Shown: in pieces, positions 52,587 to 60,579 of the stretch
Numbering within the stretch: position 1 is the first letter of the stretch
Layout: each line of letters starts with the position of its first letter
NCBI GenBank assembly: GCA_009784725.1
Contig: WQXS01000001.1
Span: 62,001 to 126,000, forward strand
Length of the DNA stretch: 64,000 nt
Direction of reading: 5' to 3'
Source: Oscillospiraceae bacterium
GTDB taxonomy: Bacteria; Bacillota; Clostridia; Oscillospirales; Oscillospiraceae
Program-made: the position numbers and the translations under genes
The notes under the pieces: model-generated
Told to the model about the DNA's origin: nothing
Database searches by the model: none
What the model saw: the letters and a program-made list of their open reading frames with translations, nothing else

Positions 52587-53855
52587 CCCGAAAAATCCTT
52601 TGAGCTTTATGGGTACCGGGTAATCGTCATATCTTTCAATGGGTAGTTCTGTGGTGTATATGGGGAGTTTTACTTTTGTGTCGCCGGGAGGTAGGTTGTC
52701 GATGATTGCATATAAGTCGTTGGATTTTCGAGTGTAAAAGACATCTGCTCCGTTGGGGAGGGTGTCTTTTTGGCGTTCATGCCAAATGCGTGTTCCGTAA
52801 ATTGAGTCGCCGTATTTTTTGAGCCATGCACCTAAGTCTTTGAGACGTAAAATTTGATTTTCGGGAATTGTACCGTCTGCTCTCGGACCTACGTTGAGTA
52901 AAAGGTTTCCGTTGTGGCTTGTAAATTCAACAAGCATCCTGACAAGATTACGTCCGGATTGCACGGTTTCGTCACCCTCGTTAATGTTATAGCCGAATGA
53001 CAGCCCCATACCGCGGCTCATTTCCCATTTTTTCTCAAGCGAACGCCTGCCGATTAAATATTCTGCCGTCATGTGGTCGTACCAGTCACAGCTGAAGCGG
53101 TCATTTATAACACCATCGGGGACATTGTTGTAATAATGCGAAAACAACCATGGCAAATCCCTGATACCCTTATCAGGCCATCCGATATCACCCCACAAAA
53201 GCGAAGGCTTATATTTATCAATAAGCTCCATTGCCTGATTAAAGGAATAGTCCGAAAAACTGTATGTCTGGTTATAATCCTTGCTGATATCGCCGGTATG
53301 CGGGTAAGGATAAGTTGTCCAGTCAAGCAACCCCGAGTAATATGTTCCCATACGGAGCCCCTCGGTTCTTACAGCCGAAGCAAGCTCACCTGTAAGGTCA
53401 CGTTTCGGACCGAGATTCATGCTGTTATAATCTGTAAACTCGGACGGATATAAGCAAAATCCATCATGATGTTTTGTTGTAAGTACAACATATCCCGCAC
53501 CCGCTTCTTTAAATAATTTTGCCCACTCTGCAGGATTCCATTTTTCACAGGTAAAGGAATCTGCAAACTTTTCATATGGAAAATCGGCTCCGTACGTTTT
53601 ATTATGATGAACTCGGGCGGGTGAGTTTTCGATTCGTATGGTATTTTGATACCACTCTGCATACGGATTATGCGTAAACCATTCAAGCTCGGACGGAGCG
53701 CCGCCAAGCTCCCATGTAACCTCCGCCCACGCAGGCACCGAGTACAAGCCCCAATGAATAAAAATACCAAGCTTCGAATCATCATACCAGCTTGGTAAAC
53801 CATGTGTTTCAACACTTTCCCATGTAGGCTTAAAAACTTGCTCATTCATAAACAC
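52581..53855 (-). CDS. Alpha-L-fucosidase (GH29)
   Basis: A 424-residue cytoplasmic glycoside hydrolase without a signal peptide. Family 29 features: GIFIHWGLYSVPAWAEVTW, VLTTKHHDGFCLYPS, a catalytic nucleophile Asp in LLWGDIGWPD, and NLLLNVGPRADGTIP. It releases L-fucose from short oligosaccharides imported by the cell. AGGAGA precedes the ATG by about 9 bases; ATG two codons downstream is an alternative. The stop overlaps the opposing gene remnant by 6 bases. Confidence 0.9.
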   Translation of the reverse strand: MFMNEQVFKPTWESVETHGLPSWYDDSKLGIFIHWGLYSVPAWAEVTWELGGAPSELEWFTHNPYAEWYQNTIRIENSPARVHHNKTYGADFPYEKFADSFTCEKWNPAEWAKLFKEAGAGYVVLTTKHHDGFCLYPSEFTDYNSMNLGPKRDLTGELASAVRTEGLRMGTYYSGLLDWTTYPYPHTGDISKDYNQTYSFSDYSFNQAMELIDKYKPSLLWGDIGWPDKGIRDLPWLFSHYYNNVPDGVINDRFSCDWYDHMTAEYLIGRRSLEKKWEMSRGMGLSFGYNINEGDETVQSGRNLVRMLVEFTSHNGNLLLNVGPRADGTIPENQILRLKDLGAWLKKYGDSIYGTRIWHERQKDTLPNGADVFYTRKSNDLYAIIDNLPPGDTKVKLPIYTTELPIERYDDYPVPIKLKGFFGL

Positions 53856-53882
53856 ATCTCCTTATATTTTATATCGTAATGC

Positions 53883-53920
53883 GCACAGGGGGACGGTTCT
53901 CTTGTGCTGTCCCCCTGTGC
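53883..53920. repeat. Family-A hairpin between fucosidase and membrane-protein genes
   Basis: A 12-base perfect stem GCACAGGGGGAC/GTCCCCCTGTGC (53883-53894 with 53909-53920) with GGTTCTCTTGTGCT in the loop, so two core types are joined. It lies at the 3' end of the membrane-protein gene. Confidence 0.8.
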
Positions 53921-53922
53921 TG

Positions 53923-54843
53923 TTATCTGCGTTTGGCAGCCCAGCCGAATGTTTTTGCGATGATTATTATTAAAATGCCTGCGGCGGCAAAGATAAACCC
54001 GTACTGCATGATTTGAATCAGAGGTTCTTCGAGAAAACGTTCAAATTGCTGCAGGGTGTTGCCGGGTGTGTGTGATGCAGTGTCAATATACATACCAACA
54101 GCAAAGGAAATAAGCCCTGCGATTGTAATCGGAATACCAACCGCACAAAAAGCGTGAGGAAGACTGTTTAAACGTATTGCAAATATCGCTATTAACAGAA
54201 AAATACAAAGTGTGCCGACAAGCCATCGCAGAGCGGGGGATAGAAGCATTAACGGCACGGACATGTCCATGTCAAAATCCTCCATCAGCCCGTCAATCGT
54301 CATTGAGTTGAAATCCATCAAATCGTCAAGTCTTTCAGCAAGATAATCAATATCATCATCCGTCATTTCATGCCCGAAAAACTCGCTTATTTCATCACTT
54401 AAATCGTGTGCGATACCGGCAACTTCAGCAGCGGTAACATGATGTTCAAGATTTCCCATCGCAAACGCCTGTGCATAACCCTCTACGATACTGTTTATGC
54501 TCTCTGTTACCGATTCGGTTTTAATGAAATCCTCAATCTCGGTGAGGGTAACCTCATTGTTGCTGAAAGGCAAATTATTTATCTGGTCCACGATATAATA
54601 ATTATGCCCGTCGACGGCAAAATCCTCGAGATAATACAGAATATCGGTATTTCTTATAACATTCCCGACACCTGCTGTATGAAGAACCAATAAAAAGATA
54701 AATACTAAAATAAAAAAAGTTGTAATTAAATACAGGATAAACGACAAAAAACCATTAGGTTTTTTGTATGGGTTTTCTTCTTGAACACGCCTGTGCCCTG
54801 TATTTGCACGGTATTGCGGCGGTCTGCTGCGGGAACTGCTCAT
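53923..54843 (-). CDS. Hypothetical membrane protein with acidic extracytoplasmic domain
   Basis: A 306-residue protein I do not recognise. A basic, Pro/Arg-rich cytoplasmic N-terminus of about 32 residues, TM1 about 34-62 (LITTFFILVFIFLLVLHTA), an acidic exported domain about 63-205, and three closing membrane segments (about 206-228, 233-256 and 281-300). A short basic C-terminus (KTFGWAAKRR) stays inside. The acidic domain has regularly spaced helices (DLSDEISEFFGHEM). It is divergent from the GH3 gene. Confidence 0.6.
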   Translation of the reverse strand: MSSSRSRPPQYRANTGHRRVQEENPYKKPNGFLSFILYLITTFFILVFIFLLVLHTAGVGNVIRNTDILYYLEDFAVDGHNYYIVDQINNLPFSNNEVTLTEIEDFIKTESVTESINSIVEGYAQAFAMGNLEHHVTAAEVAGIAHDLSDEISEFFGHEMTDDDIDYLAERLDDLMDFNSMTIDGLMEDFDMDMSVPLMLLSPALRWLVGTLCIFLLIAIFAIRLNSLPHAFCAVGIPITIAGLISFAVGMYIDTASHTPGNTLQQFERFLEEPLIQIMQYGFIFAAAGILIIIIAKTFGWAAKRR

Positions 54844-54925
54844 TGAAAATTACCCTCCAAAGGTGCATAATAATGCTGCCGGACATGATAACATATTCTC
54901 AAAAAAAAGTCCAGTTGCAATGGGG

Positions 54926-54955
54926 TTGCAATAAGGTACAAGACTTGTGTATACT
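54926..54955 (+). promoter_or_regulatory. Possible promoter of the GH3 gene
   Basis: TTGCAA (54926-54931) and TATACT (54950-54955) with 18-base spacing. A direct repeat GTTGCAATGGGGTTGCAATA lies over the -35 region and could be an activator or repressor site. Confidence 0.45.
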
Positions 54956-54989
54956 GAAAGAAAAATATGACAGAAAAGGTGGCCGGAAA

Positions 54990-57404
54990 ATGAGTTTTAA
55001 AGAAAAAGCACGTGAGCTTGTAGCTCAAATGACAATTGAAGAAAAAGCATCATTAATGTCAGGGTTGAACTTTTGGTATCTTAAAAGCATAGAAAGGCTC
55101 GGAATACCATCGATTATGGTAACAGACGGGCCGCATGGGCTGCGAAAGCAGGCTCAAAATGCAGACCATCTTGGAATAAACCAAAGCGTTCCCGCAGTAT
55201 GCTTCCCGACATCTGCGGCAACAGCATGTTCTTACGACCGTGAGCTGCTTCGTGAAATCGGAGTTGCAATAGGTGAAGAATGCCGGCAGGAAGAGGTTGC
55301 CGTAATACTCGGCCCCGGTGTAAACATCAAACGCTCACCGCTTTGCGGGCGTAACTTCGAATATTTCAGTGAAGACCCATATGTATCGGGTGAGCTTGCA
55401 ACACCGCTCGTAGAGGGTGTTCAAAGTCAAAACGTCGGTGTATCCGTCAAGCATTACGCTTTTAATAATCAGGAAACCCGCCGCCTGACAACAGACTCGG
55501 TTCTTGATGAGCGGGCTGCCCGTGAAATATATCTCCCTGCATTTGAAAAAATCGTTAAAGACTCCGACCCGTGGACATTTATGTGCTCATACAATCTTTT
55601 CGAAGAAATCTACTGCTCAGAGCATAAAAGGCTTCTTATCGATATTTTACGCGATGAATGGGGCTTTAAGGGTCTTGTCATGTCCGACTGGGGAGCTGTA
55701 AGCGACCGTCCGAAAGGAGTAGCTGCGGGGCTTGACCTGCAAATGCCCGCAGATAATGGTGTAAATGATTCAAAGGTTGTAGAGAGTGTCAAAAACGGTT
55801 CGATTACCGAAGCAGACCTGGATACGGCAGCTATCAACGTTGTTGAATTAATTCTGAAAGCACAAACCCGTGAGCCGATGAAATATGATGTGGACGCTCA
55901 CAGAAAACTTGCTGCGAGAGCAGCTGCAGAGTCGACAGTTTTACTCAAAAACGACGATAATGTAATGCCGATGCCCGAAGGTTCGAAGTTTGCGGTTATA
56001 GGTTCATTCGCAAAAACACCCCGCCATCAAGGTGCAGGCTCATCGAAAATTGAACCGGTAAAGCTTGACGATTTGTGCGAGTGCCTCAAAGATGCGGGAG
56101 CGGTATTTGATTATGCCGACGGATATGCTATCGATTCGGACATACCCGATGATGCTCTTATAGCCGAGGCTGTAAAAACCGCCGGTGACAAGGACTATTT
56201 GTTCGTAATCGCAGGACTTCCCGCACCATATGAGTCAGAAGGCTTTGACCGTAAAAACATGAAAATGCCCGAATCACACAACAAGCTGATAGAAAAATTG
56301 ACAGAAACAGGCAAAAAAGTTGTTGTATTCCTGCTTGGCGGCTCCCCGATGGAGCTTACATGGCAGGATAAAGTGAACGGAATTCTGATGTGTTATCTCG
56401 GCGGTGAAACAGTAGGCAAAGCAATGGCTGATTTGATTATGAACAAACAAGCACCAAGCGGCAAGCTTACGGAAACATGGCCGTTTACGAGTGATGAAAA
56501 TCCGTCTGCGAAATATTTCCCCGGTTATCAAAAATCAGTCGAGTATCGTGAGAGCATCTTCGTAGGATATCGTTATTATGACACGGCGGATAAAAAAGTG
56601 CGTTTCCCGTTCGGATACGGGCTTTCATACACAACATTTGAGTACGGTGAGCCGGTTGCAGACAAAACTTCGATGGATGATACAGAAACACTGACAGTAA
56701 CGGTAGATATCAAGAATACGGGCAATGCTCCCGGAAGTGAAATTGTCCAGTTGTACGTTGCGCATAAAAACCCGACAATATACAAAGCCGTGCATGAACT
56801 CAAGGGTTTTGAGAAAGTTTCGCTGACACCGGGTGAGAGCAAAACAGTCAGCTTTACGCTTGATAAACGTTCATTTGCGTACTACAATATAAAAATCTCC
56901 GACTGGCACGTTGAAACGGGTGAGTATGAGCTGCAAATCGGTGCATCCAGCCGTGACATCCGAGGGTCTGTTACAGTAAATGTAAATTCCACGGTTGAAG
57001 CCGAAATACCCGATTACCGCAAAACAGCTCCTATGTACTACGATGTTAAAGGTGGAATCAATAATGTACCCGATGAACAGTTTCTTGCAGTACTCGGAAG
57101 ACCGCTCTCAAAGCGGGAGAGAGCCAAAAACGAACTGTTTACGGAGGATTCCACATTCGGTGACATTCAGGTAAAATGGATAGGGCGTGTTTTCACAAAA
57201 AGAGTGAAAAGAGAAGCAATGAACGCACTCGGAAATTCTGTGGAAGACGTAAAGACAATGCTTGACAGGATGTTCACCGATATGCCGCTTCGAAGCATGA
57301 GAATGATGGCAGGCGATAAAATGCCTCCTCAACTGGTGGACGGTCTGCTGACCGCACTAAACGGTCATCTGATAAAAGGTATCCGGATGATGGGCCAAAG
57401 ATAA
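54990..57404 (+). CDS. Glycoside hydrolase family 3 (beta-glucosidase type)
   Basis: An 804-residue cytoplasmic enzyme. N-terminal GH3 barrel (EKASLMSGLNFWY, LGPGVNIKRSPLCGRNFEYFS, nucleophile Asp233 in VMSDWGAV), the alpha/beta sandwich domain (AAESTVLLKNDDNVMP), and a C-terminal fibronectin-III-like domain (LTVTVDIKNTGNAPGSEIVQLY). A further C-terminal extension of about 120 residues (after residue 680, with MYYDVKGGINNVP and KMPPQLVDGLL) is seen in a Firmicute subgroup. ATG 54990 is chosen; the frame is open upstream over the promoter without a start signal. It probably hydrolyses beta-linked gluco-oligosaccharides. Confidence 0.9.
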   Translation: MSFKEKARELVAQMTIEEKASLMSGLNFWYLKSIERLGIPSIMVTDGPHGLRKQAQNADHLGINQSVPAVCFPTSAATACSYDRELLREIGVAIGEECRQEEVAVILGPGVNIKRSPLCGRNFEYFSEDPYVSGELATPLVEGVQSQNVGVSVKHYAFNNQETRRLTTDSVLDERAAREIYLPAFEKIVKDSDPWTFMCSYNLFEEIYCSEHKRLLIDILRDEWGFKGLVMSDWGAVSDRPKGVAAGLDLQMPADNGVNDSKVVESVKNGSITEADLDTAAINVVELILKAQTREPMKYDVDAHRKLAARAAAESTVLLKNDDNVMPMPEGSKFAVIGSFAKTPRHQGAGSSKIEPVKLDDLCECLKDAGAVFDYADGYAIDSDIPDDALIAEAVKTAGDKDYLFVIAGLPAPYESEGFDRKNMKMPESHNKLIEKLTETGKKVVVFLLGGSPMELTWQDKVNGILMCYLGGETVGKAMADLIMNKQAPSGKLTETWPFTSDENPSAKYFPGYQKSVEYRESIFVGYRYYDTADKKVRFPFGYGLSYTTFEYGEPVADKTSMDDTETLTVTVDIKNTGNAPGSEIVQLYVAHKNPTIYKAVHELKGFEKVSLTPGESKTVSFTLDKRSFAYYNIKISDWHVETGEYELQIGASSRDIRGSVTVNVNSTVEAEIPDYRKTAPMYYDVKGGINNVPDEQFLAVLGRPLSKRERAKNELFTEDSTFGDIQVKWIGRVFTKRVKREAMNALGNSVEDVKTMLDRMFTDMPLRSMRMMAGDKMPPQLVDGLLTALNGHLIKGIRMMGQR

Positions 57405-57424
57405 AGCAGCTCCAGGATATTAAA

Positions 57425-57540
57425 GGAAACAAGGGGGACGGTTCCTTTGTCCCTAATGCCTCGCTCGCGAGGCTATGGATGGGGGGACGGTTCCTCTGTC
57501 TTAAAGGGGACCAAGACAAGGGGACGGTTCTACTGTCTTT
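57425..57540. repeat. Family-A repeat cluster before the YitT gene
   Basis: Three cores in tandem within 116 bases: GGGGGACGGTTCC near 57433, GGGGGACGGTTCC near 57482 and AAGGGGACGGTTCT near 57518. They are separated by a GCCTCG/CGAGGC hairpin (57458-57473) and an AAAGGGGACCAAGACA stretch. No gene is contained. The cluster lies in the 185-base gap after GH3. Confidence 0.85.
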
Positions 57541-57589
57541 CAGGGATGCATAAACGCAACCTCCCGGAAATGGAAAGGAATAGTAAAAA

Positions 57590-58429
57590 ATGTTAAAAAG
57601 AATAAGAAAACTCATCTACATTATTTTCGCAATCGGACTTATTGCAGCATCTGTCAACCTGTTTCTGGGGCCGCATTCAATAGCGGCAGGGGGTATAACA
57701 GGGCTTGCGATAATATTTGAAAAGCTCTTCAGTTTTGACCGGTCGATAACAGTTCTTGTCGCAAATACGATTATCCTGACCTCAGCACTTATATTTCTCG
57801 GGAAGGAAGCATTTCTGAACAGTATTCTGGGTGCGGCGATATTGCCGGTATACATTCAGTTTATCCCCAAGATAAAACTTGTTGAAGACCCGATGCTTTC
57901 AATGCTTGCTGGAAGTGTCATAATGGCGATTGCAGCATCGATTTTATATGCAAACAACGCATCAAGCGGCGGCACATCATTACCACCGCTGATTTTCAAG
58001 AAGTATTTCAAGCTCAACACATCCATCGGGCTGCTGATTTCGGACGGAGCAATCGTTGTACTCAGCCTGATTGTCTTTAATACCGATGCATTTTTCTATG
58101 CAATATTCTCAATAACAATAACTGCAGCCGTAATGGGTTACATTGAGTCGGGCGTACGCAGAAGAAAAATGGTCTATATCATAAGCGACAAAAACGAAGC
58201 GATTACAAGCGATATCCTCACAAAACTCGAGCGGGGAGTGACCCTCGTACCCGTTATGGGAGCTTACAAACGTGAAGAGAAAGAAATGATTATGGTCACA
58301 ATGGACTCGAAAAATTACAGAGACCTTCTCGGCATCGTAAAATCCCACGATGACAACGCATTTATGATAACCGAAACAGTCTCCCAAGTCCACGGCCAAG
58401 GCTTCACCTACAACTCCGGCAGCGTATAA
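57590..58429 (+). CDS. YitT-family membrane protein (DUF161/DUF2179)
   Basis: A 279-residue protein with five hydrophobic segments in the first 190 residues (IFAIGLIAASVNLFLGPHSIAAGGITGLAI is the characteristic start) and a cytoplasmic DUF2179 domain about 195-275 (ISDKNEAITSDILTKLERGV). Members are poorly characterised and often grouped with transport. GGAAAGG lies upstream of the ATG. It ends at family-B copy 4. Confidence 0.85.
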   Translation: MLKRIRKLIYIIFAIGLIAASVNLFLGPHSIAAGGITGLAIIFEKLFSFDRSITVLVANTIILTSALIFLGKEAFLNSILGAAILPVYIQFIPKIKLVEDPMLSMLAGSVIMAIAASILYANNASSGGTSLPPLIFKKYFKLNTSIGLLISDGAIVVLSLIVFNTDAFFYAIFSITITAAVMGYIESGVRRRKMVYIISDKNEAITSDILTKLERGVTLVPVMGAYKREEKEMIMVTMDSKNYRDLLGIVKSHDDNAFMITETVSQVHGQGFTYNSGSV

Positions 58430-58437
58430 ACAGGTTT

Positions 58438-58618
58438 GGAAGCAGGACAGGTAATGTGTTTTGTAGTGTGACTTAGGGTAAGTTGAATTAATTTCCTTTC
58501 GCTCAGATGAAACGTCGTGTTTCAACAGAGCGCCCCTCAGCGTCCATGCTTCGGTGTGCGAAAATCAATTTAACTTATCCTAAGCCACACTACAAAACAC
58601 ATTACCTGTCCTGCTTCC
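58438..58618. repeat. Family-B long palindromic element, copy 4
   Basis: A 181-base element with perfect 33-base outer arms (58438-58470 with 58586-58618) starting GGAAGCAGGACAGG, inner arms starting CTTAGGGTAAG, and the conserved centre (CGCTCAGATGAAACGTCGTG). It fills the gap between the converging YitT and MATE genes, so it could terminate both. A start codon in its right half opens a spurious frame. Confidence 0.88.
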
Positions 58619-58620
58619 CT

Positions 58621-60042
58621 CTACAACCGTATGTGCATCCATTTGCCGGTGGCGAAACGGCCATAGTTTAGAGCGAGTCTTATCACCTGGTCTGCGAGGA
58701 ATGCAAACCATACGCCGATGAGCCCCATTCCCATCGGGAAAGCAAAGAGCCATGCAAGCCCGGGGCGCAGTATTCCGATTGTGGTAAACGCTACAAATGC
58801 GACAAACTTTGCATCACCTGCACCTCTCAGACCTCCGGAAATTACAAACTGCGAAATCTGAGCGAATGTGATTACGGCAAGAATCAAGATTAAATATGAC
58901 CCTGTGGTAATTATCTCCTCTTCGGAAGTGAACAGCCGGATTAAACCCCGCCGTCCGAAAATAAAAACAAAGGACATAATCGTAGAAAGAGTTACTCCTA
59001 TTCGCTGGCAAACCTTGCCGTATATCATTGCCATATCGGGGCGTTTAGCCCCAAGGCTCTGCCCGACAAGCGAACCCGATGCTATACCGAGACCGTCGGC
59101 AAAACAAAATGAAAGCATTACGATATTCATACAAATCTGATGAATTATAATCGCCATTGTGCCAAGGCCCGCAACAACCCTGACAAACATAAAGAACCCG
59201 AACCGCATAAAGAGCTGTTCCACCAGTGCTCCGCTCCCGACATTCATAAAACCGCCGAGAGTCCGTTTATCAAACTTCCACCCCTCAAAGGACATAATAT
59301 TAAGCTCGGAGGATTTACCCGAAACCGAATAAATCGACATACCAAATGAAACAATAAATCCGATAATAGTAGCAATTGCAGCACCTTTGATGCCAAGCCG
59401 CGGGAATCCGAGATACCCGTTTATTAGTATAAAATTAAATATAATCTTCACAACATTGGCGGCGATATTTACCTGCATTGAAATGCGTGTATGCCCCGCA
59501 CCCCGTTGTGCGGCAATGATTGTCATTCCGAGTGAAGCAAAAGGAATGCTTATCATTGTTATACGGAAAAACATTACCGAATCATCAATAATTTCACTGT
59601 TTGCACCTGCAAAGGAAAGCAGGGGATATGCAAATATATATGCGGCGACACTGACGAGCAAAGAAAAAATCAAAGATAAAACGGTTGCTTGTTTTAGCGA
59701 AGAGCGGGCGGATAATAAATCCCCCTCACCCTTTCTCCTTGCGACAATTGCAGTGACTCCTGTATTTAACGCAACAATAATTGAAAGCACAATAAACCGC
59801 GGCTGGTTTGTAATCCCAACGGCGGCAATAGCGGCAGCACTGATTGTACCGACCATTATAGTATCTATGATACCCATAATACCGACAAACACAGTTTCGG
59901 TGGTAGCAGGAACAGCCATATTCAGCGTACGTCTGTATATATCACGTGTAGACGGAATTTCACCCGCCTTAACGCTGTCTTTGACCATATTATCGCATGA
60001 GTATAGTTTTTCCAAAACCCGCAGCAGCCTGATACCGGGCAT
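58621..60042 (-). CDS. MATE-family efflux protein
   Basis: About 473 residues with twelve membrane segments in two six-helix halves. Typical first-half segments: RTLNMAVPATTETVFVGIMGIIDTIMVG and AIAAVGITNQPRF; the matching second-half copy is GGFMNVGSGALVEQLFMRFG. ATG 60042 follows GAGGGGGAG by 6 bases; ATG 60066 is an alternative. MATE proteins export drugs or metabolites using a Na+ or H+ gradient. Substrate unknown. Confidence 0.88.
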   Translation of the reverse strand: MPGIRLLRVLEKLYSCDNMVKDSVKAGEIPSTRDIYRRTLNMAVPATTETVFVGIMGIIDTIMVGTISAAAIAAVGITNQPRFIVLSIIVALNTGVTAIVARRKGEGDLLSARSSLKQATVLSLIFSLLVSVAAYIFAYPLLSFAGANSEIIDDSVMFFRITMISIPFASLGMTIIAAQRGAGHTRISMQVNIAANVVKIIFNFILINGYLGFPRLGIKGAAIATIIGFIVSFGMSIYSVSGKSSELNIMSFEGWKFDKRTLGGFMNVGSGALVEQLFMRFGFFMFVRVVAGLGTMAIIIHQICMNIVMLSFCFADGLGIASGSLVGQSLGAKRPDMAMIYGKVCQRIGVTLSTIMSFVFIFGRRGLIRLFTSEEEIITTGSYLILILAVITFAQISQFVISGGLRGAGDAKFVAFVAFTTIGILRPGLAWLFAFPMGMGLIGVWFAFLADQVIRLALNYGRFATGKWMHIRL

Positions 60043-60220
60043 CCAATACTCCCCCTCAGCTATCAATCGGCAAAATTACCAACTGATTTGCCAATTATTG
60101 CACATAAAAAAGCAGCTTATTTGCATACTCCGAAAATTCATTATATTTTAACACTTAATATAACTAAAACTAATAAAGTGTGATATAATTACAGTATACC
60201 ACATTTTGTCGAGGTTTATT

Positions 60221-60487
60221 ATGCAAAACGGAATTATAAAAATCTGGGTATGTAAGAACTGTGAAAAAGAGTTTCTCGACAGACAGGTCTTTTGCACAAA
60301 ATGTAACGGTGCGGAGTTTTATGTCAAATACGGCGGTATCGTATCCAATGAAGGCGATTTGGCAAAAATGATTGACACATACAAAGACGACGGCTTCGAC
60401 AAACCGCTCAAAGCAAAAATCCAACCAAAACCCGAAAAACAAAAACCTCCGGAAAAAGCGGATACAAAAAAAAGAACACGGATATAG
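60221..60487 (+). CDS. Small zinc-ribbon protein
   Basis: An 88-residue protein with CKNC and CTKC pairs (a zinc ribbon about 8-30) and a Lys/Pro-rich basic tail (KPEKQKPPEKADTKK). ATG 60221 follows GAGG by 7 bases. It resembles short rubredoxin-like ribbons of unknown role in Clostridia. It precedes the copper ATPase but is separated from it by a hairpin. Confidence 0.65.
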   Translation: MQNGIIKIWVCKNCEKEFLDRQVFCTKCNGAEFYVKYGGIVSNEGDLAKMIDTYKDDGFDKPLKAKIQPKPEKQKPPEKADTKKRTRI

Positions 60488-60506
60488 ATTAAAATAAGTC
60501 AACAAT

Positions 60507-60540
60507 GTGTGAACCTCCGGAGTGGGGGTTCGCACTTCTT
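60507..60540 (+). terminator. Terminator-like hairpin before the copper ATPase
   Basis: GTGTGAACC (60507-60515) pairs with GGTTCGCAC (60527-60535) with one G-T pair, followed by TTCTTCT. It could be the zinc-ribbon gene terminator or an attenuator for the next gene. Confidence 0.5.
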
Positions 60541-60579
60541 CTATTGACATGTTCTGTAATTTTCATATACATTGGGATT

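Noticed and set aside
58109-58525. A minus-strand open frame beginning MKHDVSSERKEIN and running into the YitT gene
   Set aside because: Its start lies in family-B copy 4 and its body is antisense to a well-supported gene. The same N-terminus appears from copy 3, so it is an artefact of the repeat.
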